Of a stretch of DNA of 64,000 nucleotides, positions 27,426-36,834 are shown piece by piece. Position numbers and translations under genes: made by a program. The DNA lies in NCBI GenBank assembly GCA_937944885.1, contig CALFBB010000003.1, forward strand, positions 1-64,000, in the 5' to 3' direction. This DNA comes from an uncultured cyanobacterium. Its GTDB lineage: Bacteria > Cyanobacteriota > Cyanobacteriia > Thermostichales > Thermostichaceae. Within the stretch, counting starts at the first letter, position 1, and each line of letters starts with the position of its first letter. The notes below the pieces were generated by a model that ran no database searches, was not told the DNA's origin, and saw only the letters and a program-made list of their open reading frames with translations.

Positions 27426-28556
27426 CTAGAGCTTGAGGATCTGATCCACCACCGCCAAAGTTTCTTCGTAAAGGTGATCGGCGCCGAGCCGCTGTAACTC
27501 AGCTGCCAAAAGCACATCCAGATCATCCTGCTCGAGGGGAGCCACCTGGCGAATGGTACAGCTCTGAGCTCCACCCATCGCTTCCATACGCATACAGCCT
27601 GTAGTTTCCGAACACAGAACAGTACAGGCATTTGCATCAGTATCGGAAGACGTGAGGCGCACCCCGATCAAATCCCCTGGCTGAGTTGCTTCCGAAGCCA
27701 AGGGCACCGCCGCCAGTTCTGCTATAACCTCACCCCCTGTCTGGGTTTGGAAGCGAATGCGATCGATCAGATAATCATGTTCTTTGTTTTGTACCCGTTC
27801 TACAGGGATCCAACCGAGGCGGCTGGCCAGCCAACCCAGGAAAAGAAAGGCCTGACAGGGATTTCCTGCCTTATAGTCAAGGGTAACGCGATCCACCAGC
27901 TGTAGAGATTCTCGCCGATCCGGCGGATCGAAAGCTTGGGCCGTCAGCTCCTGCCAAGGGTTAAGCCGCTTCCAATTTAAATCGCCACACTGCCGACCTT
28001 CGGTCGTGAGCAGGTGCATTTCTCTCAAGTCTTCTTCCGGGTTGACAAAGCTGCGTGAATCGACAATGACACGGTTGCTCAAGGCAACCAACTTTTGAAA
28101 CAGGAGACTGTTCAAGTCCAGATCCCCCTGCCACCACAAAAAGGTGGGTAAGCTGGGGATTAACAGCGAAGCAACGGCACTACAGGCTCGTACAAAATCA
28201 GATTCCGGCGCTTTTAGGGTGATGTACTCGCAACACACCAAAGAGCTACGCTGTTCAAGGGTAACAGGGCAATAGGCTGCCACTTGCGATTCAATCACAT
28301 CATTTGCGGATCCCTCTCGTTTGGCACGCAAGTCGATCACGCGGCAGGGGTTTTGAGCGGCAATTGCTTCCACTGTAGGTGAAGGCAGCAGGAGAGCCTC
28401 GTCTAAGGATTCGTATACTACCAGGGTGAAGGTGGCAGCACGGGTGGCAACACTCTCTCCTTTAGAAGACCAAATCTTGTTCAGTTCCTGCTCAATATCC
28501 TCGATGGAGACATCTTTAGGGGGTTGTAACGGTAGGATGGCGGCAGGTTGCTCCAT
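27426..28556 (-). CDS. opcA: Glucose-6-phosphate dehydrogenase assembly protein OpcA
   Basis: OpcA activates glucose-6-phosphate dehydrogenase allosterically and so supports the oxidative pentose phosphate pathway in the dark. The product of about 376 residues has the family segments DVSIEDIEQELNKIW, TFTLVVYE and LPTFLWWQGDLDLNS. AGGAGGAG lies directly before tandem ATGs at 28559 and 28556; 28556 has the better spacing. zwf is not in the window. Confidence 0.92.
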   Translation of the reverse strand: MEQPAAILPLQPPKDVSIEDIEQELNKIWSSKGESVATRAATFTLVVYESLDEALLLPSPTVEAIAAQNPCRVIDLRAKREGSANDVIESQVAAYCPVTLEQRSSLVCCEYITLKAPESDFVRACSAVASLLIPSLPTFLWWQGDLDLNSLLFQKLVALSNRVIVDSRSFVNPEEDLREMHLLTTEGRQCGDLNWKRLNPWQELTAQAFDPPDRRESLQLVDRVTLDYKAGNPCQAFLFLGWLASRLGWIPVERVQNKEHDYLIDRIRFQTQTGGEVIAELAAVPLASEATQPGDLIGVRLTSSDTDANACTVLCSETTGCMRMEAMGGAQSCTIRQVAPLEQDDLDVLLAAELQRLGADHLYEETLAVVDQILKL

Positions 28557-28896
28557 CATCTCCTCCTGGAGTGGGCTCTTGGGAGTGGGCTCTTGCTCGA
28601 TTCTAGGCAAAAGGGACTCGCTTGTCAGAAGGGCTTAAGCTCAAGTACAGATTGGCAGGCTGAAGAAAGCTCTTATCAAAACAAAGAATTTGGTGTGTAT
28701 ACCTTTGTTATCGTTTGGGTCACGGCAGGTGGACACTGGCAAGCAAACATTAGGACATAAGACCGATACCGGTAGCCTTGAAGCTGCGGATGTCTGCTAT
28801 GGGCGACTGATTCAAGAAAATTGATATCGCTGTTCTATTGGCTTACTGCCCCTTAGGGCCATCTATCAAGGGGGAGTTTCCGGATTCGAAGGAGGA
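28557..28896. other. opcA upstream region and tRNA-Gly downstream region
   Basis: No gene is seen in these 340 bases. A perfect 14-bp tandem repeat, GGAGTGGGCTCTTG twice, lies at 28568-28595, just upstream of the opcA ribosome binding site. Promoter elements for opcA are expected here but not assigned. Confidence 0.5.
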
Positions 28897-28968
28897 AGCG
28901 GGCGATGAGACTCGAACTCACGACATCCAGCTTGGGAAGCTAGCGTTCTACCACTGAACTACGCCCGC
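28897..28968 (-). tRNA. tRNA-Gly(CCC)
   Basis: On the minus strand a full cloverleaf folds: acceptor GCGGGCG with CGCCCGC, D stem GTTC with GAAC, and anticodon stem CTAGC with GCTGG. The loop TTCCCAA gives anticodon CCC, which reads the Gly codon GGG. The T loop is TTCGAGT and the discriminator is T. No CCA is encoded. Confidence 0.95.
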
Positions 28969-29070
28969 AGCCTTCAATAATTCTATCAAAACCCCCTTGC
29001 CCCAGTCAGTAGAGCATCCGCCTTATGCTAGGGGACATACCAGAACCTTAACAGAATGGGTAACCTTATC

Positions 29071-29670
29071 ATGTCAACCTTGTTCCCTTGGCCGTATCGC
29101 ACCCCAGGGATCCCTGACTCTGCCTTCGAACGTATTCCAGGGATCCCTATGAGCCCCAGAGAGGTGCGGGTGTTGGTGCTGAGTCAGTTGCGTTTGGGTG
29201 AGAACCACTGTCTGTGGGATGTTGGTGCCGGTACTGGCACCATTGCCGTTGAAGCAGCCCTCTTGTGCCCAAAAGCCCAAGTCATCGCCATCGAACGGGA
29301 TGCAGAGGTTATTAGCCTGATCGAGGGCAATCGCGAGAAATTTGGTCTAGGCAACATCCAGATCATCCAGGGTACTGCCCCAGACTGTCTGCGGGAACTG
29401 GCTCCAGCGCCAGATCGCATCTGTATTGAGGGGGGGCATCCTTTGCAGGAGATCTTGGAGGCCTGCTGGCAATACCTCAGCCCACAAGGTCGGATTGTGG
29501 CCACCACCAATTCTTTGGATGGTCTATACGGCCTTTCTGCCGGATTAGCAGCTGTGCAAGCTCGTCATGTGGAGGTCATTCAATCTGCAGTCAATCGCCT
29601 AGAACACCGCGGGCGGGCACACATGCTGGTGGCACTGGATCCCACCTTTATTTTGAGTGGCGAAAAGTGA
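29071..29670 (+). CDS. cbiT: Precorrin-8 methyltransferase-type protein CbiT
   Basis: CbiT methylates C-15 and decarboxylates the C-12 acetate of the corrin ring in cobalamin synthesis. The product of about 199 residues has the SAM-binding motif LWDVGAGTGTIAVEAA and the family opening PYRTPGIPDSAFERIPGIPMSPREVR. ATG 29071 gives the usual start; the frame also allows ATG 29056. CbiE, often fused or adjacent, is not here. Confidence 0.9.
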   Translation: MSTLFPWPYRTPGIPDSAFERIPGIPMSPREVRVLVLSQLRLGENHCLWDVGAGTGTIAVEAALLCPKAQVIAIERDAEVISLIEGNREKFGLGNIQIIQGTAPDCLRELAPAPDRICIEGGHPLQEILEACWQYLSPQGRIVATTNSLDGLYGLSAGLAAVQARHVEVIQSAVNRLEHRGRAHMLVALDPTFILSGEK

Positions 29671-29861
29671 ACTAAGTTTTACATGATTATGTTTACATTA
29701 TTTGGCAAATCCTTCCAAATGGATATCAGTGGGATGGAGTTAGACGTCCTCAAGCAAGTGGGAAAAACTGACAGGCAGCAGAAATCTTAAGCTATACCAA
29801 TGTTTCCCGATTACATACCCAAATCTGCTCTTATACCAGATACAGAGAGCTGCGAAACCTC

Positions 29862-30089
29862 ATGGTTATGGATCAATGCCAGTACCCGTTTCGGGAGTCA
29901 CGGGAAGTCAGATTGCGGCAACTGTTAATTCGGGAACGCTGGCCAGAAATGTTGAAGGGCTGCCGCGCCTGTATCCATTGGGACGACTTCAAACGGCCCG
30001 AATGCTGTGGAGATTGTGGCATTGGCGACAAACGCAGAGAAGATAGAAGAGAGATCTCGACAGAGAGTCACTCTAGCAAGTCCTCATGA
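29862..30089 (+). CDS. Small cysteine-rich protein of unknown function
   Basis: The 75-residue frame has a cluster of cysteines, GCRACIHW and PECCGDCGIGDKR, that could bind metal or an Fe-S cluster. The C-terminus is rich in charged and Ser residues. I do not recognise a family. It is an isolated plus-strand gene; ATG 29868 is an alternative start. Confidence 0.5.
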   Translation: MVMDQCQYPFRESREVRLRQLLIRERWPEMLKGCRACIHWDDFKRPECCGDCGIGDKRREDRREISTESHSSKSS

Positions 30090-30473
30090 ACGTGAGGAGA
30101 GGCTCTGTGTAAACCTCTGGGATTATAGCCTGTGATCCGGTATTAGATTCTCCATGAGTGCCGGCCTATAATCCGCCGTCAGGCCCATAAGCAATGTTGT
30201 AGGCAATCCAGCAAAGAGTTGTACCGATACCGAGGCAAAGGTGGTGGGTTTTCACCCAAAAACCAGGCAGTAAAGTCGGGGCCAAGCAAAAGTCTTGCTG
30301 ATGCCGGGATAGCGGAGTTACTAAAGGGGGTCTTCTGTGCAAAGTCTCAAAAGCCAAGGGTAAGTTGTGCAGGTTCTGCTGGCCTACTTCAGCAGGTGCA
30401 ATCTCAGTAAGTGGCTTGCGGCAGGAATCCTCAGTGACAAGACCGGGAATCCTGCCTTTTACTTCTAGTACTT
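30090..30473. other. Gene-less region with structured-RNA features
   Basis: About 380 bases lie between a plus-strand small gene and the convergent rlpA-like gene without a convincing coding frame. The right part (30290-30460) contains two hairpins and a T-run, listed separately as a candidate RNA. Confidence 0.5.
30290..30460 (+). ncRNA. Candidate structured RNA ending in a terminator hairpin
   Basis: CTGCTG and CAGCAG (30376-30395) form one hairpin. GGCAGGA and TCCTGCC (30420-30456) form a second one followed by TTTT. The nearest plus-strand gene ends at 30089, about 330 bases earlier, so this terminator may serve a separate transcript. The 5' end is a guess and no promoter was assigned. 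It could also be the distal terminator of the small cysteine-rich gene. Confidence 0.3.
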
Positions 30474-30893
30474 CTAGAGTGAACGTTGGAAGGATGCCAC
30501 ACTCATCAAAATACCGGAGAGGGGTAGTTCTTCTGAGGGCAGGAGACGCACTTCTACCTGAGCCACTCCCTGCTCATAGATGCCTAGCTCACGGGCTGCG
30601 ACGGTGGAAATATCCAGATCCCGACCGCGAATAAAGGGGCCGCGATCCAAGACGCTGACCACCACCTTCTGCTCGGGCTGCTCAGGGTTGGTCAACAGCA
30701 AGCGCGTACCAATCGGCAAGGTTCGATGGGCAGCAACAAAGTCTTGTTCCGGTCGAAAGAGACTGCCATCCTTAAGCCGATTCCAACTCTGCCCAGGCGG
30801 TAATTGGCCATAGTGGCTCACCACCATCTGTTCTGGCTCTCCAGGCACCGTCGGCAAGAGGGCAATCAAAGCACTGGTCAGCAAATCAATCAT
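30474..30893 (-). CDS. RlpA-like double-psi beta-barrel protein
   Basis: The 139-residue product has a short hydrophobic N-terminus and one RlpA-like domain. Visible motifs are SHYG, FVAAHRTLPIGTRLLLTNPEQ, and VVVSVLDRGPFIRGRDLDIS, with the catalytic-type Asp-Arg-Gly-Pro. Such proteins are lytic transglycosylases or their inactive relatives at septal peptidoglycan. GAGGAGGAGTGA precedes the ATG. It is shorter than full RlpA and lacks a SPOR domain. Confidence 0.85.
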   Translation of the reverse strand: MIDLLTSALIALLPTVPGEPEQMVVSHYGQLPPGQSWNRLKDGSLFRPEQDFVAAHRTLPIGTRLLLTNPEQPEQKVVVSVLDRGPFIRGRDLDISTVAARELGIYEQGVAQVEVRLLPSEELPLSGILMSVASFQRSL

Positions 30894-31219
30894 TCACTCC
30901 TCCTCAACACGCTGCTAAAATGTGTTCGGGGACACAGTGACGTTGATTTTTGCTGCAAGTTCCATCAGGCGTCAGTGACCCTGCTCAAAGATGCAGGTTT
31001 TTAGGTTCAGGGATCCCCCCTGGGGAAGGCTTTAGCATCTCCTCTTGAGCTAGCCGCACCACCGGCGAAAGGGGCAAGTTGAGGATCATTTTCTGGAAAT
31101 GCAAACTACTGTATCGATTTCCACATACTTCTCCACAGCTCGCAGCCTTCCTTAGAATTTGAGCTAGAGTGAGTCCAATTAGTTTCTGCGGTAGGCCACC
31201 TTTTTGGGAGGGCAAAGCC

Positions 31220-31471
31220 ATGAATGTTGGAGATCGGGTGCGGGTACGTACCAGCGTAATCGTCTATCATCACCCCGAACATCGCAATCAACCCTTTGAT
31301 ATCAAGGGTTTGGAAGGGGAACTCAAGGCGGTGATCCGAGATTGGAATGGCCGTCCGATCAGCGCCAATTTCCCTTATCAGGTGCAATTTGGCAGCAAAT
31401 TTCGCGCCCACTTGCAGGCGGATGAGTTAGAGGTCATCGAGTCGGTTGCCCCTTCAGAGACAGCGGCCTAG
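31220..31471 (+). CDS. ftrV: Ferredoxin-thioredoxin reductase variable chain
   Basis: FtrV is the variable (alpha) subunit of ferredoxin-thioredoxin reductase, which relays photosynthetic electrons to thioredoxin and so light-activates enzymes. The 83-residue product matches the family: MNVGDRVRVRTSVIVYHHPEH, FDIKGLEGEL and FPYQVQFGSKFRAHLQADELEVI. The track frame starts at 31169, but ATG 31220 is the family start. Its end overlaps the convergent downstream gene by 4 bases. Confidence 0.94.
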   Translation: MNVGDRVRVRTSVIVYHHPEHRNQPFDIKGLEGELKAVIRDWNGRPISANFPYQVQFGSKFRAHLQADELEVIESVAPSETAA

Positions 31472-31941
31472 TTGAGGCCCAGTAAGGTACGGTTGGTTTC
31501 AAGAATGGGTTTGAGTAGGCTCAACTCGTCGTAGCTTAGATAGTTGGCTAAGACTTCCTGCAAGAAGCGGTAGGTAGCCTCACAGCTACGTTGGGTTCGA
31601 AAAGCGCGCATCAAAGTTTGAAACCAGTAGAGAAATCGCTCCTTATAACGCTGCTCATCATCCAAAAGCATAGCCAGGGCCGAAAGGCGCAAAACCCTTA
31701 CCGTGTCTGCCTTCCACTTGTTGCTGAAGTCTTCTACCCCGCGCATGAGTAGGTAGGGATCCAGAGCACGCATTTTCCTCTCCACATCCCGGATGATTTC
31801 AGCTTCTGCGTTCTGAATCTTGTGATAGGCGCTCAGGCGCAGATCAAAGGAGGCCAAATAGGTCTCCATAAATTGCATCTCCTCGTCCCTAAGGTAGCGT
31901 CCATCGGCAGCGATGCTCAGTTCACGCAGTCGAGTCAGCAT
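31468..31941 (-). CDS. Phycobilisome-family (globin-like) protein without bilin cysteine
   Basis: The 157-residue helical protein resembles phycobiliprotein subunits in length and in its helical pattern, with DGRYLRDEEMQFMETYLASFDLRL near the N-terminus and a KADTVRVLRLSALAMLL helix where bilin-binding subunits have their chromophore segment. Its only cysteine lies in RTQRSCEATYRF, not at the usual bilin site. It is probably a non-pigmented relative, perhaps a regulator or assembly factor. The family call is by pattern and moderately certain. It is convergent with ftrV. Confidence 0.6.
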   Translation of the reverse strand: MLTRLRELSIAADGRYLRDEEMQFMETYLASFDLRLSAYHKIQNAEAEIIRDVERKMRALDPYLLMRGVEDFSNKWKADTVRVLRLSALAMLLDDEQRYKERFLYWFQTLMRAFRTQRSCEATYRFLQEVLANYLSYDELSLLKPILETNRTLLGLN

Positions 31942-32184
31942 GAGAAATGCCCAAGATAGAAAGGAGCAGCAAGAGCGGCAGCAACCTGGCTAGGCCTCGA
32001 AAACCTGTATCGATTCAATCCTATCCCCCAAGCAAGCTCTTGGATTGAAAGATCTGGCGGATCCTCAGCAAACCTCTCGGCCAGGTTAATATTAATTAAT
32101 AGTCTGTTGTCGTTAGAGCCCACCCGACCCCAGATTGCCCCCTGTGAATTCAATAAGAAACACCCTTTGGGAGGAAACGCTTCC

Positions 32185-34101
32185 GTGAGTCAGAAAGGTA
32201 AAAGTAAGAAATGGAGAAGTGCGGGGCTGTACGCGCTGCTGGCCATCGTATTGATTTCTTTGGCCACAACCTTTTTCGGTACCCGCCCGGCTGAACGCCA
32301 AGAGATCAGCTACTCTGACCTGATCAGCCGCGTCGAACGAGGTGAGGTCAGCAGGGTTTTGGTGGAAACGACCCCTGATGGTCGCCAAATTGCCATTGCC
32401 GAGGCTGAGGTGAACAATCGTGCCACGCAGGTACAGGTCAATCTACCCCCCCTTACCCCGGAGTTTGAGAGCACATTGGTTGCCAAAGGAGTGGAGTTGG
32501 CGGTGCGCCCTGTCCAGGAGGATGGGCTCCTTGGACGTATCCTTAGCACCTTCTTCCTGCCGGTTTTGTTGCTGCTTGGCTTATTCTTCCTGCTGCGCCG
32601 TGCCCAAACCGGTCCTGGCAGCCAAGCCCTCAATTTCGGTAAGTCGAGAGCACGGGTGCAAATGGAACCCAAAACCCAGATCACCTTCAACGATGTGGCC
32701 GGCATTGAACAGGCCAAGTTGGAGCTGGCTGAGGTGGTGGACTTCCTGAAGAATTCTGAGCGCTTCACGGCTTTGGGAGCCAAAATCCCGCGCGGGGTGC
32801 TGTTGGTGGGCCCTCCAGGTACCGGTAAAACCCTGCTGGCCCGTGCTGTGGCCGGAGAAGCGGGGGTTCCCTTTTTCTCCATTTCCGGCTCGGAATTTGT
32901 GGAAATGTTTGTCGGGGTGGGGGCTTCCCGGGTACGGGATCTGTTTGAGCAAGCCAAGCAAAATGCCCCTTGTATTGTCTTCATCGATGAAATCGACGCG
33001 GTCGGTCGCCAACGGGGGGCTGGTTTGGGCGGTGGTAACGATGAACGGGAGCAAACCCTGAACCAGTTGCTCACAGAAATGGACGGCTTTGAGGGCAACT
33101 CCGGCATTATCGTGATTGCTGCTACCAACCGACCGGATGTCTTGGACGCAGCACTGCTGCGACCGGGGCGCTTTGATCGCCAAGTAACGGTGGATCGTCC
33201 TGACTTCCAGGGCCGCTTGGAAATCCTCAAGGTACACGCCCGCGGCAAAACCCTCTCTGCCGATGTGGATCTGGAGAAACTGGCCCGCCGTACCCCTGGT
33301 TTTACGGGGGCAGACTTGGCCAACCTCCTCAATGAAGCAGCCATTTTGGCCGCCCGCCGTAATCTCACCGAGATCTCGATGGATGAGATCAACGATGCGG
33401 TGGATCGGGTGCTGGCCGGCCCTGAGAAGAAAGATCGCCTCATGAGCGAGCGGCGCAAGGAGTTGGTGGCCTATCATGAGTCGGGTCATGCTTTGGTAGG
33501 ATCCCTGCTGCCCAACTACGATCCCATTCAAAAGGTAACCATCATCCCCCGTGGACAGGCGGGTGGTCTCACCTGGTTCATGCCCAGCGATGATGACATG
33601 GGATTGACCACCCGTGCCCATCTCAAAAACATGATGACGGTTGCGCTAGGAGGCCGGGTTGCCGAGGAAATTGTCTACGGTGAGTCGGAAATCACCACCG
33701 GTGCTGCCAGCGATCTGCAACAGGTGGCGCGGATTGCCCGTAACATGGTGACCCGCTTTGGCATGAGCGATCGCTTGGGGAATGTTGCTTTGGGTCGCCA
33801 GTCCACCAACATCTTCCTGGGTCGAGAGATTGCTGCCGAGCGGGATTTCTCCGAGGAAACTGCTGCCATGATCGATGAAGAGGTGCGGCGGCTGGTGGAT
33901 GAAGCCTACGCACGGGCCACCCGTCTACTCACTGAAAACCGCGCCCTCTTGGATCGCATAGCCCATCGTCTGGTAGAAGCGGAGACCATCGATGGGGAAG
34001 AGTTGCAGGCGATTATCGACAGCTCAGAGGTGGTGGTGTTGCCGCCTGAGGATGAGCCGGAGCCATTGACTCTTCCGGTGGCCATGAACGCCGGTGCCTA
34101 G
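32185..34101 (+). CDS. ftsH: ATP-dependent zinc metalloprotease FtsH
   Basis: FtsH is a membrane AAA+ protease; cyanobacterial homologues degrade damaged D1 during photosystem II repair. The 638-residue product has two N-terminal membrane helices (about 13-30 and 118-140), Walker A GPPGTGKT near 209, Walker [10 protein letters not shown] near 263, the second region of homology around [19 protein letters not shown], and the zinc motif HESGH near 431. GTG 32185, preceded by GGGAGGAAA, is chosen over the track start 32107 and gives the family length. Confidence 0.95.
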   Translation: MSQKGKSKKWRSAGLYALLAIVLISLATTFFGTRPAERQEISYSDLISRVERGEVSRVLVETTPDGRQIAIAEAEVNNRATQVQVNLPPLTPEFESTLVAKGVELAVRPVQEDGLLGRILSTFFLPVLLLLGLFFLLRRAQTGPGSQALNFGKSRARVQMEPKTQITFNDVAGIEQAKLELAEVVDFLKNSERFTALGAKIPRGVLLVGPPGTGKTLLARAVAGEAGVPFFSISGSEFVEMFVGVGASRVRDLFEQAKQNAPCIVFIDEIDAVGRQRGAGLGGGNDEREQTLNQLLTEMDGFEGNSGIIVIAATNRPDVLDAALLRPGRFDRQVTVDRPDFQGRLEILKVHARGKTLSADVDLEKLARRTPGFTGADLANLLNEAAILAARRNLTEISMDEINDAVDRVLAGPEKKDRLMSERRKELVAYHESGHALVGSLLPNYDPIQKVTIIPRGQAGGLTWFMPSDDDMGLTTRAHLKNMMTVALGGRVAEEIVYGESEITTGAASDLQQVARIARNMVTRFGMSDRLGNVALGRQSTNIFLGREIAAERDFSEETAAMIDEEVRRLVDEAYARATRLLTENRALLDRIAHRLVEAETIDGEELQAIIDSSEVVVLPPEDEPEPLTLPVAMNAGA

Positions 34102-34166
34102 TTCCCTCACAAGAAGCACCGGCCGAACCTGAGCTGGCCAGCTTGACTGCTTTATGAGCAAGAAAG

Positions 34167-34196
34167 GCCCACCTAAAAATTGGGTGGGCTTTTTTT
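34167..34196 (+). terminator. Rho-independent terminator of ftsH
   Basis: GCCCACC and GGTGGGC form a strong stem with an A/T-rich loop, followed by seven T residues. It lies about 65 bases after the ftsH stop and before the convergent glucan phosphorylase gene. Confidence 0.9.
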
Positions 34197-34220
34197 GTTG
34201 GTTTGGGAAGGTTAAGACCT

Positions 34221-36422
34221 TTAACCGGCCAGGACAGACCCGTATAGACCGGGCTGAGCTCCGGCAGGCACAGACTCCGGCTCATACATCTTCAACACAT
34301 ACTCCTTCACCATGCGGTCAGTGTTGAAGACAGGGTTGAGGGTGCGAATTGCCTCTTTCATGCGGGCCACCCAGCGGCGCGGGATCCCCTGCTCATCCCG
34401 GTCGTAGAACATGGGGATCACCTCATACTCCAGCAGATCGTAGAGGGAATTGGCATCCAAATCATCTTGGGCCGCCGGGTCAAGGCCATCGATTTCTTGG
34501 CCAATAGCCCAGCCGTTACGACCGTTGTAGCCTTCCGGCCACCAGCCATCCAGAACCGACAAATTCAACCCACCGCTAAAGCCCACTTTCTGCCCTGAGG
34601 TACCGGAAGCTTCCAAAGGGCGACGTGGGTTATTCAGCCATACATCCACCCCTTGCACCAAGTTACGGGCCACATAGGCATCGTAATTTTCAATAAAGGC
34701 AATGCGATCCGCCACCTCAGGCCGGTTCGACCATTCCACCACCCGTTGGATCAGGCGTTTCCCTCCCTCATCCCGTGGGTGAGCCTTACCGGCGAAGATA
34801 ATTTGAACCGGATAGTCTTTGTTGGTGAAGATGCGGTTGATCCGCTCCATGTCCCGTAGGATCAGATCCCCTCGCTTATAAGTGCTGAAACGGCGGGCAA
34901 ACCCAATGGTGAGGATCTTTGGATCCAGCAGATGCCCCACCGCCTGAATGCGCTCATTGGGTTCGCCACGATTACGTCGGGCCCGCAAAACACGGTGACG
35001 GGTAAAAGACACCAGACGCTCCCGTAAAGCTGCTTTACGCCGCCACAACTCCTCATCGGGAATGTCATTCACCCTAGCCCACACCTCAGGGTCTGAGATG
35101 CGCTCCAGCCAATCCGGCCCCAAGTATTGGTCGTAGAGATTCCAGAAAAGGGGCGAGATCCAGGTGCGAGCGTGAACACCATTGGTAATCGAGCCAATCG
35201 GCACTTCATCCACAGACCGATCCGGGTAAAGCACATGCCACATTTCGCGGGATACCCGTCCGTGCAGCTTACTCACCCCATTGGCCGCCCGTGCATAGCG
35301 CAAAGCCAGCACCGTCATGTTAAAGCGCTCCCAGGGATCCCCGCTGCGCCGAGCCCCTAAGGCCAAGAATTGCTCCCGCGTCAGACCCAATTGCGGCCAG
35401 AAGGAAGCAAAGAAAGCATCCATCTCATTGGGACTAAAAGCATCGTGACCCGCCGGCACAGGGGTATGAGTGGTAAACAGACATTTCTCCCGAACCTTCG
35501 GCTCTGCCGCCAAAAAGGGCGTTCCGCGGGCAACTTCTTCCCGCAACAGCTCCAAAGTTAGGAAAGCGGCATGTCCCTCGTTCATGTGGTAGACCGAGGG
35601 ATCCAAGCCCAACTGGCGCAACAGCCGCACCCCCCCGATACCGAGGATGCACTCTTGGGCAATGCGAGTATCGGTGCTACCCCCGTAGAGATGAGCCGTG
35701 ATCCAGCGATCAATGGGGTCATTTTCTTCCAGATCGGTATCCAGCAAAAAGAGGGGCACTCGACCCACATCCACTCGCCAAGCCCGGGCCTTAACCATTC
35801 GCTGCCGCATCGCCACCTCCACCATCAGAGGACAGCCGTCAGGACGGCGTACCAAAGTGAGGGGCAGCAACTCCACTTCAGAATCCTCATAGAGCTCCCC
35901 CTGCCAGCCACTGTTATCGAGGCGCTGTTGGAAGTAGCCCTGACGGTAGAGCAATCCAATCGCCACCATCGGCACACCCAAATCGGAGGCAGACTTAAGA
36001 TGATCAGCCGCCAACATACCCAAACCACCGGAGTAGGTAGGCAAAGACTCGTGCAAGCCATACTCGGCACAGAAGTAGGCAATCGGGTGCTGCCAGTCAT
36101 AGGATTTCATGGTGCGCTTAGCCCAGGTATCCTCGGCGGCCATGTAGGCCCGGTAGGATTGCACCATCCGTTGCAAAGTGGCTAAGTAATTGACATCCGT
36201 GGCCAAAGCTGCCAGCCGCAAATAGGAGACCTCCTCCAGCATCCGTACAGGGTTGTGGGAGGTTTTCTCCCACAAAGCCGGATCCATTTCCCGAAAAATG
36301 GTCAGGTGATCCGGGTTCCAAGTCCACCAATAGTTGCGGGCGATCTCGCACAACGGCATCAAAGCCTCGGGCAGTGCGGGACAACGCTCGGGAAAAGCAG
36401 GGGCTAGGGTGGCAATGGACAT
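34221..36422 (-). CDS. glgP: Alpha-glucan phosphorylase (short form)
   Basis: The enzyme releases glucose-1-phosphate from glycogen. The 733-residue product belongs to the short alpha-glucan phosphorylases (GT35): it shows YFCAEYGLHESLPTYSGGLGMLAADHLKSA, FTTHTPVPAGHDAF and EASGTSGQKVGFSGGLNLSVLDGWW, with the PLP lysine near 612. It is about 100 residues shorter than the classical enzymes and lacks their regulatory regions. It works with glgX at 11-13 kb. Confidence 0.93.
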   Translation of the reverse strand: MSIATLAPAFPERCPALPEALMPLCEIARNYWWTWNPDHLTIFREMDPALWEKTSHNPVRMLEEVSYLRLAALATDVNYLATLQRMVQSYRAYMAAEDTWAKRTMKSYDWQHPIAYFCAEYGLHESLPTYSGGLGMLAADHLKSASDLGVPMVAIGLLYRQGYFQQRLDNSGWQGELYEDSEVELLPLTLVRRPDGCPLMVEVAMRQRMVKARAWRVDVGRVPLFLLDTDLEENDPIDRWITAHLYGGSTDTRIAQECILGIGGVRLLRQLGLDPSVYHMNEGHAAFLTLELLREEVARGTPFLAAEPKVREKCLFTTHTPVPAGHDAFSPNEMDAFFASFWPQLGLTREQFLALGARRSGDPWERFNMTVLALRYARAANGVSKLHGRVSREMWHVLYPDRSVDEVPIGSITNGVHARTWISPLFWNLYDQYLGPDWLERISDPEVWARVNDIPDEELWRRKAALRERLVSFTRHRVLRARRNRGEPNERIQAVGHLLDPKILTIGFARRFSTYKRGDLILRDMERINRIFTNKDYPVQIIFAGKAHPRDEGGKRLIQRVVEWSNRPEVADRIAFIENYDAYVARNLVQGVDVWLNNPRRPLEASGTSGQKVGFSGGLNLSVLDGWWPEGYNGRNGWAIGQEIDGLDPAAQDDLDANSLYDLLEYEVIPMFYDRDEQGIPRRWVARMKEAIRTLNPVFNTDRMVKEYVLKMYEPESVPAGAQPGLYGSVLAG

Positions 36423-36834
36423 AGTACAGATACCTGGGGATAGTGTTTAGACTCAAAAAAGAAGGACAGGGCAATCCTGGTAAACGTGTTTCAATTATTG
36501 GGTCAATTCTCAGGATTTGGGCAGGAGAATTCAAGATCTCTACAAGATTCCCAAAAGATGGAAATCCGATCTTCTCAAGATCCTCTGGACTTGACGACCC
36601 TATCGGCAAGTGCCGGAGAGCTAGTGGTCATAGCCAACTCAGCCATCCGTAACGTAAAAGATACCGGGACATCTCAACAGAAAACTTTCTTGCCGTCAAT
36701 GAAATCCATAGAATCACAACAGACTCTCAGGAATCAACCTGGTAGGTAAGATAGAAACTCTCTCTTGCACAAAATCCTGAAAGCTGCTGCTGCTTTTGCT
36801 ACCCAATACACCATCCTGCCCCTTTACTCCCCCC
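36423..36834. other. Intergenic region upstream of glgP
   Basis: These 412 bases separate the glgP start from the stop of the next minus-strand gene. They probably hold the glgP promoter, but I cannot assign it. An 87-codon plus-strand frame (36486-36749) has no family features and is not called. Confidence 0.45.

Noticed and set aside
30166-30357. 63-codon minus-strand frame in the gene-less region
   Set aside because: No signal, membrane pattern or family was recognised. The C-terminal hydrophobic stretch is too weak to call a small photosystem protein.
32310-33621. Long minus-strand frames of 382 and 346 codons opposite ftsH
   Set aside because: They mirror the codon pattern of ftsH, show no family motifs, and overlap its essential domains entirely.
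35571-36185. 204-codon plus-strand frame opposite glgP
   Set aside because: It is a shadow of the phosphorylase gene.
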